Under the pieces are notes generated by a model. The model saw nothing but the letters and a program-made list of their open reading frames with translations, ran no database searches and was not told the origin of the DNA. Of a stretch of DNA of 64,000 nucleotides, positions 30,661 through 44,262 are shown piece by piece. Source of the stretch: Pyricularia pennisetigena (lineage: Eukaryota > Ascomycota > Sordariomycetes > Magnaporthales > Pyriculariaceae); NCBI RefSeq assembly GCF_004337985.1, contig NC_043743.1, positions 2,836,543-2,900,542 on the forward strand, in the 5' to 3' direction. Position 1 is the stretch's first letter, and every line of letters starts with the position of its first letter. The translations under genes and the position numbers were made by a program.

Positions 30661-33600
30661 TATAAGTGGTGGGCGAGACAGCTTGGACAAGAAAAAGAAG
30701 GGTGGGGATCTGGGAAGGGTCGGGGGTAGGTCGGTGGGCGACTGATTTTGGCGCCTCGGAACTCAGCCCTCCCACCACCGACTTTGATGCGTTGGCATGC
30801 ATGACGACGGAACATGCAGGATCCAGGCAAGGGCCACCCCCTGTCGCCGAACCCCCAGCTCATCCGCACTTCCACTTTGAAAGATCAAAGATGAACTGTC
30901 TGCCCGCCTGCTTCACCAGGCAGTTTTGCGTCGGCGAAGAATGTCTTCAGAGCACAAATAAAATGGTATAAATGGGAGACGTGGGGAAAATATAGATGCT
31001 GAGGTCGGCGACCTGAACGACTTCAAGGTCGGGAAATATAAGCTAGTAAATGCACGGAGCCGAGGAGCTACGGTTGTCGCACTCAGTACTGAGCAGCCGT
31101 CGACACCGCATTTCCAGACCTGACACCACAAGAATGACGTGCACAGCAAGGAAAACAAAGAGCAGAACACAGGCCTGACGACAGGGTTGTGAAAATCTTG
31201 GATTTCACGCATGTAACTCCCACCGCTACTTAGCTGGGCCAGAAAAAAATTGCCATGTCCGATGCAAAGAGCGCACATGAAAAAAAGAAATGAACAATTG
31301 AAGACCTTATGGCTGTGCAGGTCCAGGACGGCCGTTCAACTCCGTTTGAGGGGTGGACTGGAGGCATTGCGATTGATGAAGCGATCGAAGGGTTGCTTAA
31401 CCAAAAGAGCCCGCCGTTTACGCAGCAGGCTCTGGATTGCAAGCGGGGAGAGTGGTGTGGGGCACAGAAGCGCTGGGGAGGTGGGTGTACATGTAACATG
31501 GCTGTAGTGTACTTGGAAGTGATTGGGTTTTGGGGGGAGGCATAAAAGCAATGTAGTTGGACTTAAACAAGTACTTACTGTTGATTTGACGATGAGACAG
31601 TCGGTATCGGGATGAGATCGAAAGGCGATCAAGGGCGGCTTCTATGTCTCAGTGAATAAGACTGCTGAGACAATGTAAGAATTAGTATGACAAGTCTGGC
31701 AGTTTCAAACAAATAAGCAAAAAAGCGAATTGTGAAAACTACCAAAGACATCTGTACGCTGTACGGCACTGGAAGGGGTAAGGTATATAAATCAGGTGCG
31801 CATGCAACCATTGAAAACTTGCTGATTCGCTGGCCTCGCAGGCGGCAGTCGAGCGCGATTCTCAATCGGGCAACTTGAAAGATTATGAAATGTAGGGCAG
31901 CGGGTTTAGAAGTATATTGAAAAAAAAGATCTTTTTTGTCGGTGGAGAGAAGAATGCATGCAGGCTGATTGTAGGCCAAGGTCAGGGAGGGAGGGGAGGC
32001 GAAATTGATGGAGGGACACAGCCAGGTACTTAGACTGCCAGTTCCGACCATAACAATCAAGGGCAAATCTGCTTAGCAGCCATAGAATGACGAATACACA
32101 AGCACAGGTGTTGCGAATAGCATCAACCTCATCTCCCGATGCCATACTGAACTAATTGTGCTCCGCAGACAGGAGGAATCACCTGACCAGGGTCGGAGCC
32201 AATTGCAAGACTCAAGAGGCAAATGGCGATGGTGATAGGCCTCCAGAATGCTGTGTGTTTTGGACAAATCGAGACGAGGTCTGAAAAAGGGTTGCTGAGA
32301 ACGAGTGCTGATTTGCCAGTAATTCCCCATGGCCTCTCCGCTTGGAGAAAGTAGCGATACGCCGTGGTGGGTTGGGGTCTTTTTTTTCTGGGCTCGGCAG
32401 GACATGGACCTCTGATGTGTCTTGCTCAGGTGGAGATGAAGGCATTTAATCGAGACGAGATAGCCAACGAAATCGCCGACATACCTCTTTAGGGTGAATG
32501 TTGGTGATGCGATTGATAGACACGCTGTGTAACAATCACGACCGAGTATGCAAACAAGACCCAAATTGAGGGAAACAAAAAGAGGGCGGGGAGGACAAGG
32601 ACGGATGCGAAGCGGGCTGTGTCAAACCTCAAACGTGAAACTTTTTGTGCGGTGCATGCAAGCAAAGCAGATGTATCAAAGGCAAAGCACGGAAGGAACA
32701 AGCAAAAACAGAACGGGAGCTTGATCCCATTAACTTGTCCTTGCATGTAGGTACTGGGATCTGGTGTTGTTCTCGACGACAGCGTACCAGGAACACAACC
32801 GCACAGGATAACTAACTTGACAAAATCGAATTTGACTCACGTGTACCAGGTTCTAAAGACCTGACGTCCAATCGATTGTTATACGACAAGGCGTGAAAAA
32901 AAAGACTACCCCTCGGCCCTAAGTCGCAAAGGGACGTCAAAATGTTTTGAGAACGAGCACGCGTCGGGTTCAGCCGTTTGCGCGACAACGGTATGGCAGT
33001 TTTGGCAGGTTGAAATGAACCCCGCGACAAAGCTAAAAGAGCCTTGGTTGGGCGAGCAAGAATAAAGACGTGGAAATAGAATTAAAAAGAGACCAATCAA
33101 TGGACGATTAGAACTCTTTTTTTTTTTTTTTTTTTTTCGTTCGCGTCGAATGAAATTTTTCGATGAGTCGGGGGCCGGTCTGTCCGTTGATTTGATGGAT
33201 TTTTGCGCGAGGATGGAGACCGAGCCGTTTGGGTGATTGATTGGTCGTGCGAGAAGGAGAGACGAGGAGCGCGAAAGGTGATTTGAGGAAGCGGACACAC
33301 AGGCCTTTTACTGAGCGTTAGTGGCTGAATCAGCCAAGGTCCAAAGTGGGGTCGTCGCCCCGTTCAAGATTTTCTTTCTTTTTCTCACTCGACCTCAAAT
33401 CCAAGTTCCAGCCTTACCAACCCAGCCGCCCAGTTCCTCCGCGATGTGTCCGAACGGTCGACTGTCAGGTCGATTCGAGCGTCGTGATGGATGGGTGGCT
33501 GGTACGTGACGTGACAGGGGTCCATGCTGGGTCGGTCTGCATGCAGTCATATATGGCCATGGGCGACGAGAAGGCGTGGCTTTATTCGTTCTTCACGGCT

Positions 33601-36600
33601 CTTGTTCTTTAAAAGCGGAACCAAGATGATCGACAAATCGGGAACTTGGACATTTACATTAAATGATCAATGCCCTTTGATGTGCTTTTTTTTTTCTTCA
33701 TCAAGGCGACGCTTTGAATCAGCCATAAGCGTGCTGCAATCCCTCCTTCCCTCTCTCACATACATACATTTACCAAAGGGTAGCATGCACTAGAGCACTT
33801 ATCTCGCCATTCGGAGGCAATAAGCGGGCTTCAATCGCCCCTAGGCCAGGGTGCTAACCCAGAGGATGGTGACGAGCTAAAATTAGACAATAATCAGCAT
33901 ATTGATCGTTGCAGTCGCACAATTCTGTCCCGTGTTGGTCTTGTTTTCGGCACATTCAAAATTCCAATTAACTGTCAATTTGGGCCGCAATCAATCGTCA
34001 GAAGCCGATCCCATTACCATCAGCGCGAACATGCCGTGGCTGCTCCCGCATCGTGACGCTGACCCACGGCCATTATGACCCGAAGAGGAAACACGACCGA
34101 AGCACTAGAATATCGCAAGAATTGCCACGGCACGCAGGACTTGTCGCAGGTTAAGTGACCCTCCCCCTCCCTTCCTAAACCTTCCATTTGCTCCGACTGT
34201 CAGCGTCGGCCCAGATCAAGCCCCATTTCAAAATAAATCAAGGAGCAAAACCGATAAAATAAAATATTGAAAAAGCAACAAAAAATGTGACCCGGTTCTC
34301 GCTTCAGAATACGGAGGGAGCAATGTACATAACTACTACGTCAGGCACTAAATGTACATACGAACTCGGTACGGAGTGATTAGTAGGTGACCGCCTTTTG
34401 TTACCGTTTGCGAAATCCCTGCGCGCCTGAAGACAGGTGCCTGAGGTGGGCGCCCTTACAGCAGTAAAAGTCGGTGAGGCCGGCTTTCACTGCCTTAGCG
34501 GAGGCCTTTTTGGAAGGGGAGCAGGCATTGAAGAGAAGATACAGAATCGAACACAAAAGTTGTTCACTTTTCATGTGTACGTTGTAAGCCCCTTCTGTGA
34601 CCGACGCCAAACAACAGCAAAAAATAAAAAATAAAGCCCCCCTCCCGAGGCCTATGGCAGCACACTTGCTCACAATCGGTCTACCACTCGCTTACAGTAG
34701 CGGAGGTTTGCCCCTCCGAGTGGGTAAACACTATATCCACTTGGCTAAGATGATTGGAAGCAGAGCGATGAATTTCTGGGATATGCAAGCCAGCAAAGCT
34801 GTCGAATCCATGCGCCACAGCCACAGCTGTGCAAACGACAAAGGGGCCCCATGGATGATGTCAGTAGATAGAGACTACAGGGTAGAGTCCAGTACTTGCA
34901 CGTGCCCAACAAGTTTGAAGGGAAAAAAAAAAATCCCTCTCGCCCTCCACCCACTTCACGTCTCCAAGCCTCTTTAACGCCAAACTGCTGCGTAATTATG
35001 TACGGGAAGGATAAAAAAGGAGGCGGGAGGTGGGGGGATGTCTGGCCGGTTTCGAATTTGATGGAATTCCCCGGTCAGGCTTTAGATTGGACAATGCAAC
35101 CCCCGAGCAAATATGCTCGTCGATCTTCGGGCCAAAACCCCAAGCTTCAAAGAAAATGCTAGTGTGCATCACAGGGCGGAGGGAACGCTCTACCAATTTT
35201 ATTCGTCGGCGGCAAACGCAATAGCATCACAGGAGTCTCGACCACCCTTCAGCACGTCAAACTGTGGTTACCCGAAATTGTTTTCCCTTGCCCGTGAATT
35301 GAGGTTACTGGTGTGAAATGAAATTTGCAAGGGTCTGTTTCCGTCGTCTTGTCGAACGTCGTTTTAACCGTTCAGCTCTAGTCACGTGGAGCTAGGAGGT
35401 GCTCGGTTAGACATGCCTGCCATGTTTGCCTTGGGACGTTATGTCATGTCATGACTACAATGTATGCGAACGTTAATAGTGATGTTAAATTCTGTGGGTT
35501 TAGGCTTCTCAACGTTACTATGGCTACATTGGAACTAATCGGCTAGAAGCATGGCTGTCTAATATTCCTAATACCTTTTCTATCAAACTCAGTAATGTTA
35601 ACACGAACGAAATGGGTAGGATGCTGACAGGCTACTCTTTGGATAACATAATGGAGTATCGCTTTCGAAGATCAGAGAACAATCGGGCTACGGCGGACCT
35701 GGATATGCTTGCTCACCACTGATTTTAAAATGAGATCGAGTCAGTGAGCATCTGTTTAACATCAATCTGCACGTAGACTACTTTCACATGCGTCCATCAC
35801 AATCTATGAATTTTTCAAGACTAGGTTCTCATAGCATGGCATTGGTCTGCTTGCCAACAGGAAGGTAATTAGATAATGCCCCCATACGACAGCTGAGCAC
35901 TCGACTTAGCGCCTCTCTTGATGGTTCTCTCTTTTGGCGATTCTGGGCAAGGTTTGCCAATAGTAAATAACCGCCAGATGCTACTCTCTCATCGGAAAAA
36001 AAAAAAAAAAACCATTTCAGTATGAAATTTGGGCAACAGCGAACAGCGACGCGGCGTTGAATCAGTCACTCTGTTCTCGATGAGTTTAGTACGTTCACCT
36101 TGTTAAATAAATTCCCAAGTGAGTAATTCTCATGTTCAGGCAGTATCTACCGCAAACTATGCTGATGTCAATGCCTGAATCGTGGTTCCTGCATGATCTC
36201 TTCCATGGATCAGACCGGCGCCTCTTCCTTGCTGCACACAGGGACTAAGGTGATGAAGTCGACAGGTTCGTCTTGACTCGAGATTCCCAATGAACATGGG
36301 TTCACTAGATGCAGACAGACCAAGACCGACCAAGACCGACCATCAAACTAACGAGTTATCCGAGAGTCTATCACTACCACACTACTAGAGAATATTCGTC
36401 AGGCAGCCCCTAGAATGTCATCGGGTTGAGATGATATACAGTATGAAAAATTCCAGCGCCGTACACCAGGAGTCGCTTGTGGGATAGCTTATCAAGCAGA
36501 CCTTTTCGCTGATATAAATATGAACCCGAAGCCTGTGATACTCAGGTTGGTACCAGGGCTTGCGTGTTCCATGGCCACCAGCTGAGTATTGTTGAGAACC

Positions 36601-39600
36601 ACTACAGTATACGATAAAGAAAATAGGTCGGAAAGATCACAATTATACAAATAGGCTCCATGGGCCATCCTCAGTGGCAACATGGGCATCAGTCAGGGAA
36701 GGGCAATGATTCAACCCATTTTGCATGCACCAAACAAGACTATCATTGCCTTGCTACTGAGTCTTCTGTCGTGGCAGGTCAATTTGGGTCCTCTTCCCAA
36801 GCAGAACCCTAGTCAACTGCTACAAGAAAGTGTGTGCAAAGCTCAGCATGGAGTCATTGACTGATACACACTCAAATCGCGTCGATGGGCATAGGATTTC
36901 GCATAGCTTCAGTGAGGTATTTTCCAGGGCCATGCGAGAAGTGACCGGGCTTGATGTGGCACATCGGCAAACTTCATCGGGTCTGGTAAGGTTGGGATGC
37001 AACAGGGTGCTTGTGTCCACAGATAAGGATCCTGCATTCACTGCCAGGCATCTTGCTACTATGTCAGGCCAGTGCCAGACCTCCGAGCTACTTGGTATGG
37101 CATAAGATGTCCATCACTTCTGTAAGGGGTAGCAGGGCGTTGTGACAGATTCTAAGCAAATGATGACACCGAGGTGGAATGCATGGATAGATCTGATGTT
37201 TAGGGATACCACAGTGATCTTGCAGAAGGCCTCAGGGTTCATGTCGTATATGCAGATGTCTCATTTGCAAAGCAGCCGAGTAGTAAGAAATTTGCAAGTA
37301 CTATTGTAACTCCTCTTGTATAGCACAGATAAATAGGGTCCAGCGTGAGTGTGGACGAGGTATACGAATCTGGTGGAAATCCGGTGGAACCTATCGTGGA
37401 TACTTGTCAACGAGCTTCATAGACAAGCGCCATACAGCAGTCAGTGTAAGCTCCTAGGTACGTGTGTGGGCAGCCCTTCATATCTTCAAAGGATCATGAA
37501 TGCTCCGGGGCGAGGCTTAGGGTGACGCCGGGGCGAAGGAGCACACTCATAATGTCAACAAGCTGACCAAACTAGGAGACAGGGGATTTTAGCTCCCGCG
37601 AGAAGGATGACGCTTAGTGCACTACGGACAATAAAAAACATAGTCTAGACCAAAAGGATAGTTTTTAAACTCCCGGAACATGATGCTTATTGGTACCAGT
37701 ACCGCTATATCGCTATAGGTGCCACGTAGCAAGGATATCAGACAGATAGAACTACTGACAACTGTTCCACACAACTCGGGCCGAGCATCCATCATCAATG
37801 TCCAGCGGCTAACGTCCTTCGGGTGTCAGATTCAGGCCACACTAACTTGAGCCTAAGGAGAAGGCAAGCGTACGTCGAGCTCCAGAGAGCAGCGTTTATT
37901 GTTCATAGCATGGGGCCCGGCATTAGGCTTGAGGCACGAGAAGATAACTCTGACAGGGAGATTCTGCCTCTCGGTGCATCGTCGTCTGAGAAACTCGTCA
38001 ATGTCAGTCAGGACTGGAAACTGTACGTCTGTATTAAGCGCATCAACCACCATATACGTAGGTAGCGACGGATACCCGCGACCAGGGCTAGGATCCCCGA
38101 CGAGAAAATAACCGAAACAGCCATGGGAGAAAGAGGATAGGACGCTAAGCACCGGATTATGGAACCTGATACCCGTCGACAGCCGCAGACCGCCATGGGC
38201 TTCCTCCTAAGCGCGGCTCTTCTCAGGAGGGAAGCAGGCCTCACTAGTCCACAGGTGTTTGTTTACCTCTATGATGGCCGGCAAGGAGCCAGGGGTGAAG
38301 GCGGTAAATGAAGCGAGATCTTCTACAAGAAGGAGCTCCTGTTGATACCCGCGCGCTCGAACATTAAAAGTAGTCGAGATATCGTGGTCTCGACCTGAAC
38401 CTAGCGCTCACGCTAGTACGCATGCAGCCGACGCTTGTAGAACGACTGGCGCGACGGCGAGAAGGGTTGGACAGCGATGGCAGAGGATGCGGGTACGGGT
38501 TGCTCCTGGCGCCTCGTGGTTCCAGCTAATGGATGGAGTCGGCGCCTATATCGAGTATGCTAGGGCAAGCGGCCGGATTTGGAGGCCGGAAGGGCATGGC
38601 GTCTGTAGTTTTCAGGTGCCGCGCAGTTCTAATATCAGAGATGTTGGTGATGAGAAAAGCTATATTTAAAGTCATCCGAGCTGCACTCTGGGATGTTCAG
38701 AAGCTTGACAGGTAATCATATTACCAACCTGAGCAATCTCCGTTTCTCCATCATATCACTTTCATACCATACCTGTCTGTGTCTGTACCATCTTCCATTC
38801 CCAACTCTTCTGGCCAAGAGTACTTTTTTGTTTCTATTTTCTCGATTTTCTTGCTGCAAGCGCCACCCACCCTGTCTTCCGCGCCGCCCCCGCCCTAGTC
38901 TTTTACCTGGAAGAAGCTGAAGAAAAAGAGAAGGATAGAGGAACAACAATCGATCTCATCGAATTTGGAGGTTGGTACATACAGGCGCTCAGATTGGCCA
39001 GCACGAAAGTACGGGAAATTGACCACTCGCAGCTGATTAGAGGCTCGAGACAAGCTGCCGTCAAGCCAACTCTTTGCACGAAAACGGAGACAAGATCAGC
39101 AAGCAGGCGAACACAGGCAGCTGAGTGGTTGAATCGAGACGAGTCCTGGTGTCAAGGGTGACAAGCTGGTCGCACCGCCTGTAAGATTTTTGCAGATTGC
39201 TGGATTGCCACGTTCGCAGTGGAGGTAGGTCGGCGCCTGTCCCCGCACCGGGTAGGGCCTAGCAGCTGCCGCTCAGCCCAAAGCCAATCAGAGACCCTGT
39301 ACTAAGAATAGAGCTCCCCCATGATCTTTAGCGCTGTGGTGCCCATTTCAAGCGACCCTCTATAGCCAATCACGACGCTTGTGCTTCCGCCGGGCAGGAA
39401 CTGGTCCCACTCGACAACGTCTCTCTTGGGCTGTCTCTCCATTAAACGGGCAGGCGCCATCTTGCGATTCCGGCAAAGTCCCTCGTCACGAAATTCAGAT
39501 ACTCTTGCAGATTCGGGGGCCACCAAGCAATTCTCTTACTCTGTCACCCTCGAAAAAGGACCTGGCGGGTGATCAAGGGAAGCAACCTCGGAGAGATCCT

Positions 39601-40200
39601 TCAGTTGTGACGCTGTGACCCAGTATTTGCTCCAGTCGAATCAGAAGCCTTGGATCACGACATCACGGCATCTGCCAGTCGCCCTTGGCTTTTTCAGGGC
39701 TAGCAAGCGGCTCCCACCAGTCGGATGCTCTACAGACCTTGAGAGGCTCCATACACTGCAGAACAGTTACCTGGGTCCCTACCTATGCAACCCAAAGGTG
39801 TACATTTGTTAGCTGGTAAGTCACAAACAGCAGCAAAAAGCCAGCTGCGCCTGCAAATGCGGGACTAATGCAGGCATACACACATATCCCTCGCACTACA
39901 TGGACTGCGCCTCTAGATAGGCCGGTCAACGACTTTGTTCTTGCATGCGGGCGGTCATGGGCTTACATGATACAGAAGTCAGATTTTTCTTTTCTTTTTG
40001 AACATCTCGCTGCAGTGTTGGTGGCGTCAAAACGAACGTCGGTCATCCGGTTGGCTCTTGTGCAGTCGGAAGCGCCCAGGTCGCTGTTTGTTTTTTTTAA
40101 TCTTGCTCGCTTTTCTTTTTCGGCTTCGCGCGTCCTACGTGAATCCCTCTGGTCGCGTATTGCCAGCCTCTGTTGATTTTGGAGATTCAAGGCCCCCCCA
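30661..40200. other. Large gene-free region
   Basis: This region of about 9.5 kb has no ORF with protein-like composition or recognised family, on either strand. Short ORFs such as 32564-32073 (-), 36830-37105 (+) and 38152-37853 (-) have no supporting start context, splice partners or domains. Part near HAP2 may be its long leader; part may be noncoding RNA or decayed DNA. There is a 21-base T run at 33117-33137. I see no transposon ends or long repeats by eye. Confidence 0.4.
33117..33137. repeat. Poly(T) run, 21 bases
   Basis: This is an uninterrupted T run within the gene-free region. Confidence 0.95.
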
Positions 40201-41005
40201 AGCAAGCAAACGCGGGCCTGCTGCAATTGCTAGTTTAGCAGCGGATTTAATCCATTTCGAGACGGCACTTTATTGGCACAACAACAACACCACCACAACC
40301 CATCCAACCACGGCTCAGACCAAGCGCCGGCGCGCCCATCAACCAACCAGCTTTCCTCTGAGGAATAGGCAGCGCCCACCCCGGCCCCTCCCTACCACTA
40401 CCCTGTCGCGTTGACCTCCACTGCTACCTTTTGGATCCTATCACCCTTGCCCCGGCACCCCCGGCCTATCAACTCGGATCACATCAAAGAGCTCTCTTTT
40501 TTTTTTGGGTGCACTAGGTTTAGCTAGTTGTAGGTACCTACCAACCCACCCGTATCTATCTACTGGTTTAGGTACCTTACTTACCCAGTCTTAGCATCTG
40601 CCTTTTTTTTTTTTTTTTTTTTTTTTTTCACTCTCTTCATCTTTACCGCCCACATAATAGCCATAAGCTCCCAACGCCAGGCCAGCCAACGGAAGCTCCT
40701 TGTTTTGTTTCAGACCCACCTCAACCTGCATCTGCCCGGCACACACGCGCGCTCTCCCCCACATTGCAAGCAAGCACAGCAGAATATAATCAGTCCAGTG
40801 CCTGCTCTCCTGCACTTACTAGCTTCCTTTCCCCCTTCGTCAGCTGTCGACCCTACCTGCATCAGCTTTCTCTACGGGCAAGTTGACTGATAGTCAGTCT
40901 CTCCTCCTTGACGACAAGCAGTCCCAGAGTCATTCGCTTGACTTGGACCTCTCCGCTTGCACCAACCTCTAGTGACCTGTCATCGTCACCATCACCGTTC
41001 CCACG
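40201..41005 (+). promoter_or_regulatory. Promoter and long pyrimidine-rich leader of the 41-kb gene
   Basis: The sequence becomes markedly C/T-rich, with repeated GGTACCTACC-type words and a 26-base T run (40603-40628), as in long leaders of fungal regulatory genes. The exact transcription start is not visible. Confidence 0.4.
40603..40628. repeat. Poly(T) run, 26 bases
   Basis: This is an uninterrupted T run in the presumed leader/promoter of the gene at 41006. Confidence 0.95.
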
Positions 41006-41908
41006 ATGCCTGCGGCCAAGCCCAAGCTCGCTTCTCTCACCACCCCGGTGTCCGGCTCATTCCCCGCGGACGCCATCGCATCGGCCGTATCCAGCGCCAA
41101 AACCCCCCTTTCGGCCGTCTTGAGGGATCCGTTGGCCTCCGCTGGTCTTCCTTCGGCCGGTCTGCCCTCGGCTGGCATGGTGTCTCCTTTTGGTACCGTT
41201 GCCATTGTCAAGACAGAGGAGGCAATGATCAAGACGCCCATCTCCCCGCCGGTGGCTTACATCGACTTCCTCAGAATGGCCAGCCCAACAAGCATGCCTA
41301 GCCCAGCAGTACTCAGCCCGCCACTGACTGCTGGGGCTACCAAGTCAAAGCTTAGTAGGACGTCGACATCGGACTCAACTAATAGCAACAGCACCTGCAA
41401 GACGGCGTCCTCAGACGATGCTGCTGATGAGGCTCGAGACATGGATTTGGTGGATAGCGGACCTTCAACAGCTACCAGCGAAGATAGCGAGTGTTCCTGC
41501 GACTGTGACCACGCACACAAGTCCCCTCTCGGTAAATGCGCTGCTGTCCCTTCGTCGCCATTTGCAGTCTATCCTCTCTCGGCTCCGGCAACAGGCCAAG
41601 CTCACTTTCCGAGCCTCAAGGTACCACCGTCTCCTGCCAAAGGGAACGTCGACTCGCCCGTACAATCTCCGTTCAGCGCAAGATCAGTAAAATCGCCGTT
41701 TGATTGGGAGGCAGCACTCAAAGCCAGGAGGTATGCAGATGCAGCCAAGACCAGCAACAACGGCCATCGTCGCGGATGTAGCAAGAGTACACCCGCAACG
41801 AACTCGAGGACGAGCGTACGACAGATCCGTGAAGTTGTCACCAGGACCGTCACTTACACCCCCAAGATGGACCCCGCACCAAAGGGGAAGAGGAGAAAAG
41901 TTCAATAA
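41006..41908 (+). CDS. Conserved fungal protein of unknown function, nuclear-looking
   Basis: The single exon encodes 300 residues and starts MPAAKPKLASLTTPVSGSF in a good context. The protein is rich in Ser, Pro, Ala and Thr and mostly disordered. Recognisable parts are a short hydrophobic motif YIDFLRMASPTSMPSP (about residues 85-100), a Cys/His cluster CSCDCDHAH (about 162-170), the segment SPFDWEAALKARRYADA (about 229-245), and a basic C-terminus REVVTRTVTYTPKMDPAPKG followed by KRRK, which looks like a nuclear localisation signal. Similar C-terminal ends occur, as I recall, in hypothetical proteins of other Sordariomycetes. No function is known to me. It stands alone between two gene-poor blocks and has a long leader, as regulatory genes often do. 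Confidence 0.75.
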   Translation: MPAAKPKLASLTTPVSGSFPADAIASAVSSAKTPLSAVLRDPLASAGLPSAGLPSAGMVSPFGTVAIVKTEEAMIKTPISPPVAYIDFLRMASPTSMPSPAVLSPPLTAGATKSKLSRTSTSDSTNSNSTCKTASSDDAADEARDMDLVDSGPSTATSEDSECSCDCDHAHKSPLGKCAAVPSSPFAVYPLSAPATGQAHFPSLKVPPSPAKGNVDSPVQSPFSARSVKSPFDWEAALKARRYADAAKTSNNGHRRGCSKSTPATNSRTSVRQIREVVTRTVTYTPKMDPAPKGKRRKVQ

Positions 41909-44262
41909 ATTTTCTCTACAGCATAGACATACCACTACCGCATTTCCTTTGTCTTAATCAACAACCAACCTCTTATCCCAAATCATTGACCCGCTTGGAT
42001 ACGCGGTCCGGGACCGCCCGTACTTCCATAGCGGGATTGATCTCTCCGACAATAAACCAGCGCAACTGTCGTCGTGCACCAAACCAAAAACACCGTCCGA
42101 TAAACAGATGGAAAATGAATCCTCCCAGAGGGGATAATACTTACACCCACCGTCAGGTTTGAGAACCTGAAATCAACAATTCTCTACAAGAACACAAATA
42201 ACACGCAAATTACGAATTATGGAAGGCACCTATGATAAAAAGAGCAAGGCGTATTGAGCGGGCGGGAGGATTATCTGTTTTATTTCATATTCTTTTGATC
42301 TTTCTGGTTATATTCCCGATGCCCAACAACTGTTGAGTGGCTTGGAGAAACTGGTTACCAACTGGACAAAACACAGCCGCTTGGACCAATCACTTTGTTA
42401 CTTACGATGCCATTTGACTGATCAAAGGGACTGGGTGGGCTGGAGTCGATTATGCACATGGCATGGAGTTCGAGAGGCGTTCTGATTTCTCAACAACTTT
42501 CTTTTTCTTGCCAAGTTATCCACCGAAAGTGTCTTTTTTTTTCACAGTTACTTCTGATACCACCTTCGAGACCTACGTCGATTCTCTTGTATCTAAACAC
42601 TAAACCCAATCTTCACTCTTGGCTAAGATAATGATAAAAACAAAGATATTCCAAATAATTAATCCCTGACGTGATTTGCTGACCTTGAGCCCAAGGCCTA
42701 CGAGATCCCTGGCTCACATTTTGTTTATTTTGACGGTATTTTCCTGCAAGAACCCCTCACGGTATCCACGCGCACTCACACGCGCGCGTCCGACGACGGG
42801 CTCGTGCATACGCGGCCATTTCTGCGACCATCTCATCAACAACAGATTAGGGCCGCGTGCGGTATGGTCCAGCGGGAATCTCAGAAATTGGTGTCGTTTT
42901 TTTTTTCTGTCAGTGTCCAACCAAGGCCAAGGTAGACTGTCGAATCAAATCTAAGGATCTTTTGGTCCCGTCTCAATCCTGTGCGGATGAATTCACATCA
43001 CAGCCACATTGTATAACCCTGGCCTTACAAACTCGGGCCATCGCTTTGCAGCTTACGCAGCCCGATGCTATAACTTTACCCCCCACCAACCCTGCTATGC
43101 AGGCCACACACCGGGGATGATATTGTCGTGTGGGTGCGGATGGTGGGGGCGGGCGTTTAAGTAGTAGAGCACAAGAAAGAAACAAAAAGAGATCGACAAA
43201 TGCTGCAGAAAAAGGGGTGTTTTTTTTCTGCTTCCAAGATTTCGAAATGCGAAGTTCTTGCTTTGGAGGTGGTGTATGCACTTGCCGCCATCCATTCTTC
43301 CCCAATTCTTTTTCTCATTGTGCGTGTACTGGAATTCCCTCGCTTGGCCCGCACAACTCGGCTTTTGTGCCTTGGTTCATTGGCCTCCTACAGGAGTGTT
43401 TCTATATCGTCTCGTTGAAATATTATAATCCCAGCTACGAAAATTATCAGGCCACTTTATAACTAGCTTGAGGGGTGATACTTCCCAACTGTGTCGCTGG
43501 CCCAGCTGCAATAGGAATAGGAATCGGAATAGGGTCTGTGCCGCATACACGCCGGCAATGTAATGCATAATACATACTACGCACAAAACAAAAAAAATAT
43601 AAAAAGTAGGTTGCATTTATGAATGTAGAGGCAAACGAACAAATAAAAACATACAACACCGAGGATTCCCAAATGGTCACCCACCTAAATATTAGTTCGG
43701 CCCTCATTAAATCGGTACGAGGAGAAAAACCATGGATTTTGGGATCCGAGGCGCCCCAAAAACGGACGCCTTGGCTCCCTTTCCCTTCAGCCAAATTTGC
43801 GTTTAACATTTTATTAACGTTATTTTTTGGATCAAACCCACGTAATTTGCACAAAATTGAAAATTCATACTAAATATGTTCTAATTACCTTATTGCTGTT
43901 ATACGGTAAGCTAACAGCCACGAGACCGTTAGGTATCCTGGTTCGTTACTAGTGCTACGAGAAAGAAGGAAGGCAGAGGTGCAGGTTTTATCCGTGGTAG
44001 TGCCACTCCTTTTATATATCGTCCCTGGCCCGTCCCTTGGATTGTACCCCGTGATACGTGCCTTAGGCACGAATCCATAATAGTTTTTTTTTTTTTTTCC
44101 CATAAGCACTTTTTCATTTTCGCATTGATATCACTGCGGTTTTTTTGTATCGTTTTTCTGTCACATGCGCCCGATGATTCGACACATAGGCCAATAGATC
44201 AAAGACCCAGGTCCCAATTATGAGGCGTGTTAGCTCGTGACAAAATAATTCAACCCACCCGT
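41909..44262. other. Gene-free, progressively AT-rich region
   Basis: This region of 2.3 kb holds the 3' flank of the previous gene and then AT-rich DNA. Short ORFs here have no recognisable content. Confidence 0.4.

Noticed and set aside
32073..32564. Minus-strand ORF of 163 codons in the gene-free region
   Set aside because: Mixed composition, high Cys/His/Trp of a random type, and no domain.
36830..37105. + strand ORF of 91 codons (MCAKLSMESL...)
   Set aside because: It looks mildly protein-like but is short and has no relatives I recognise; it is not enough for a gene call.
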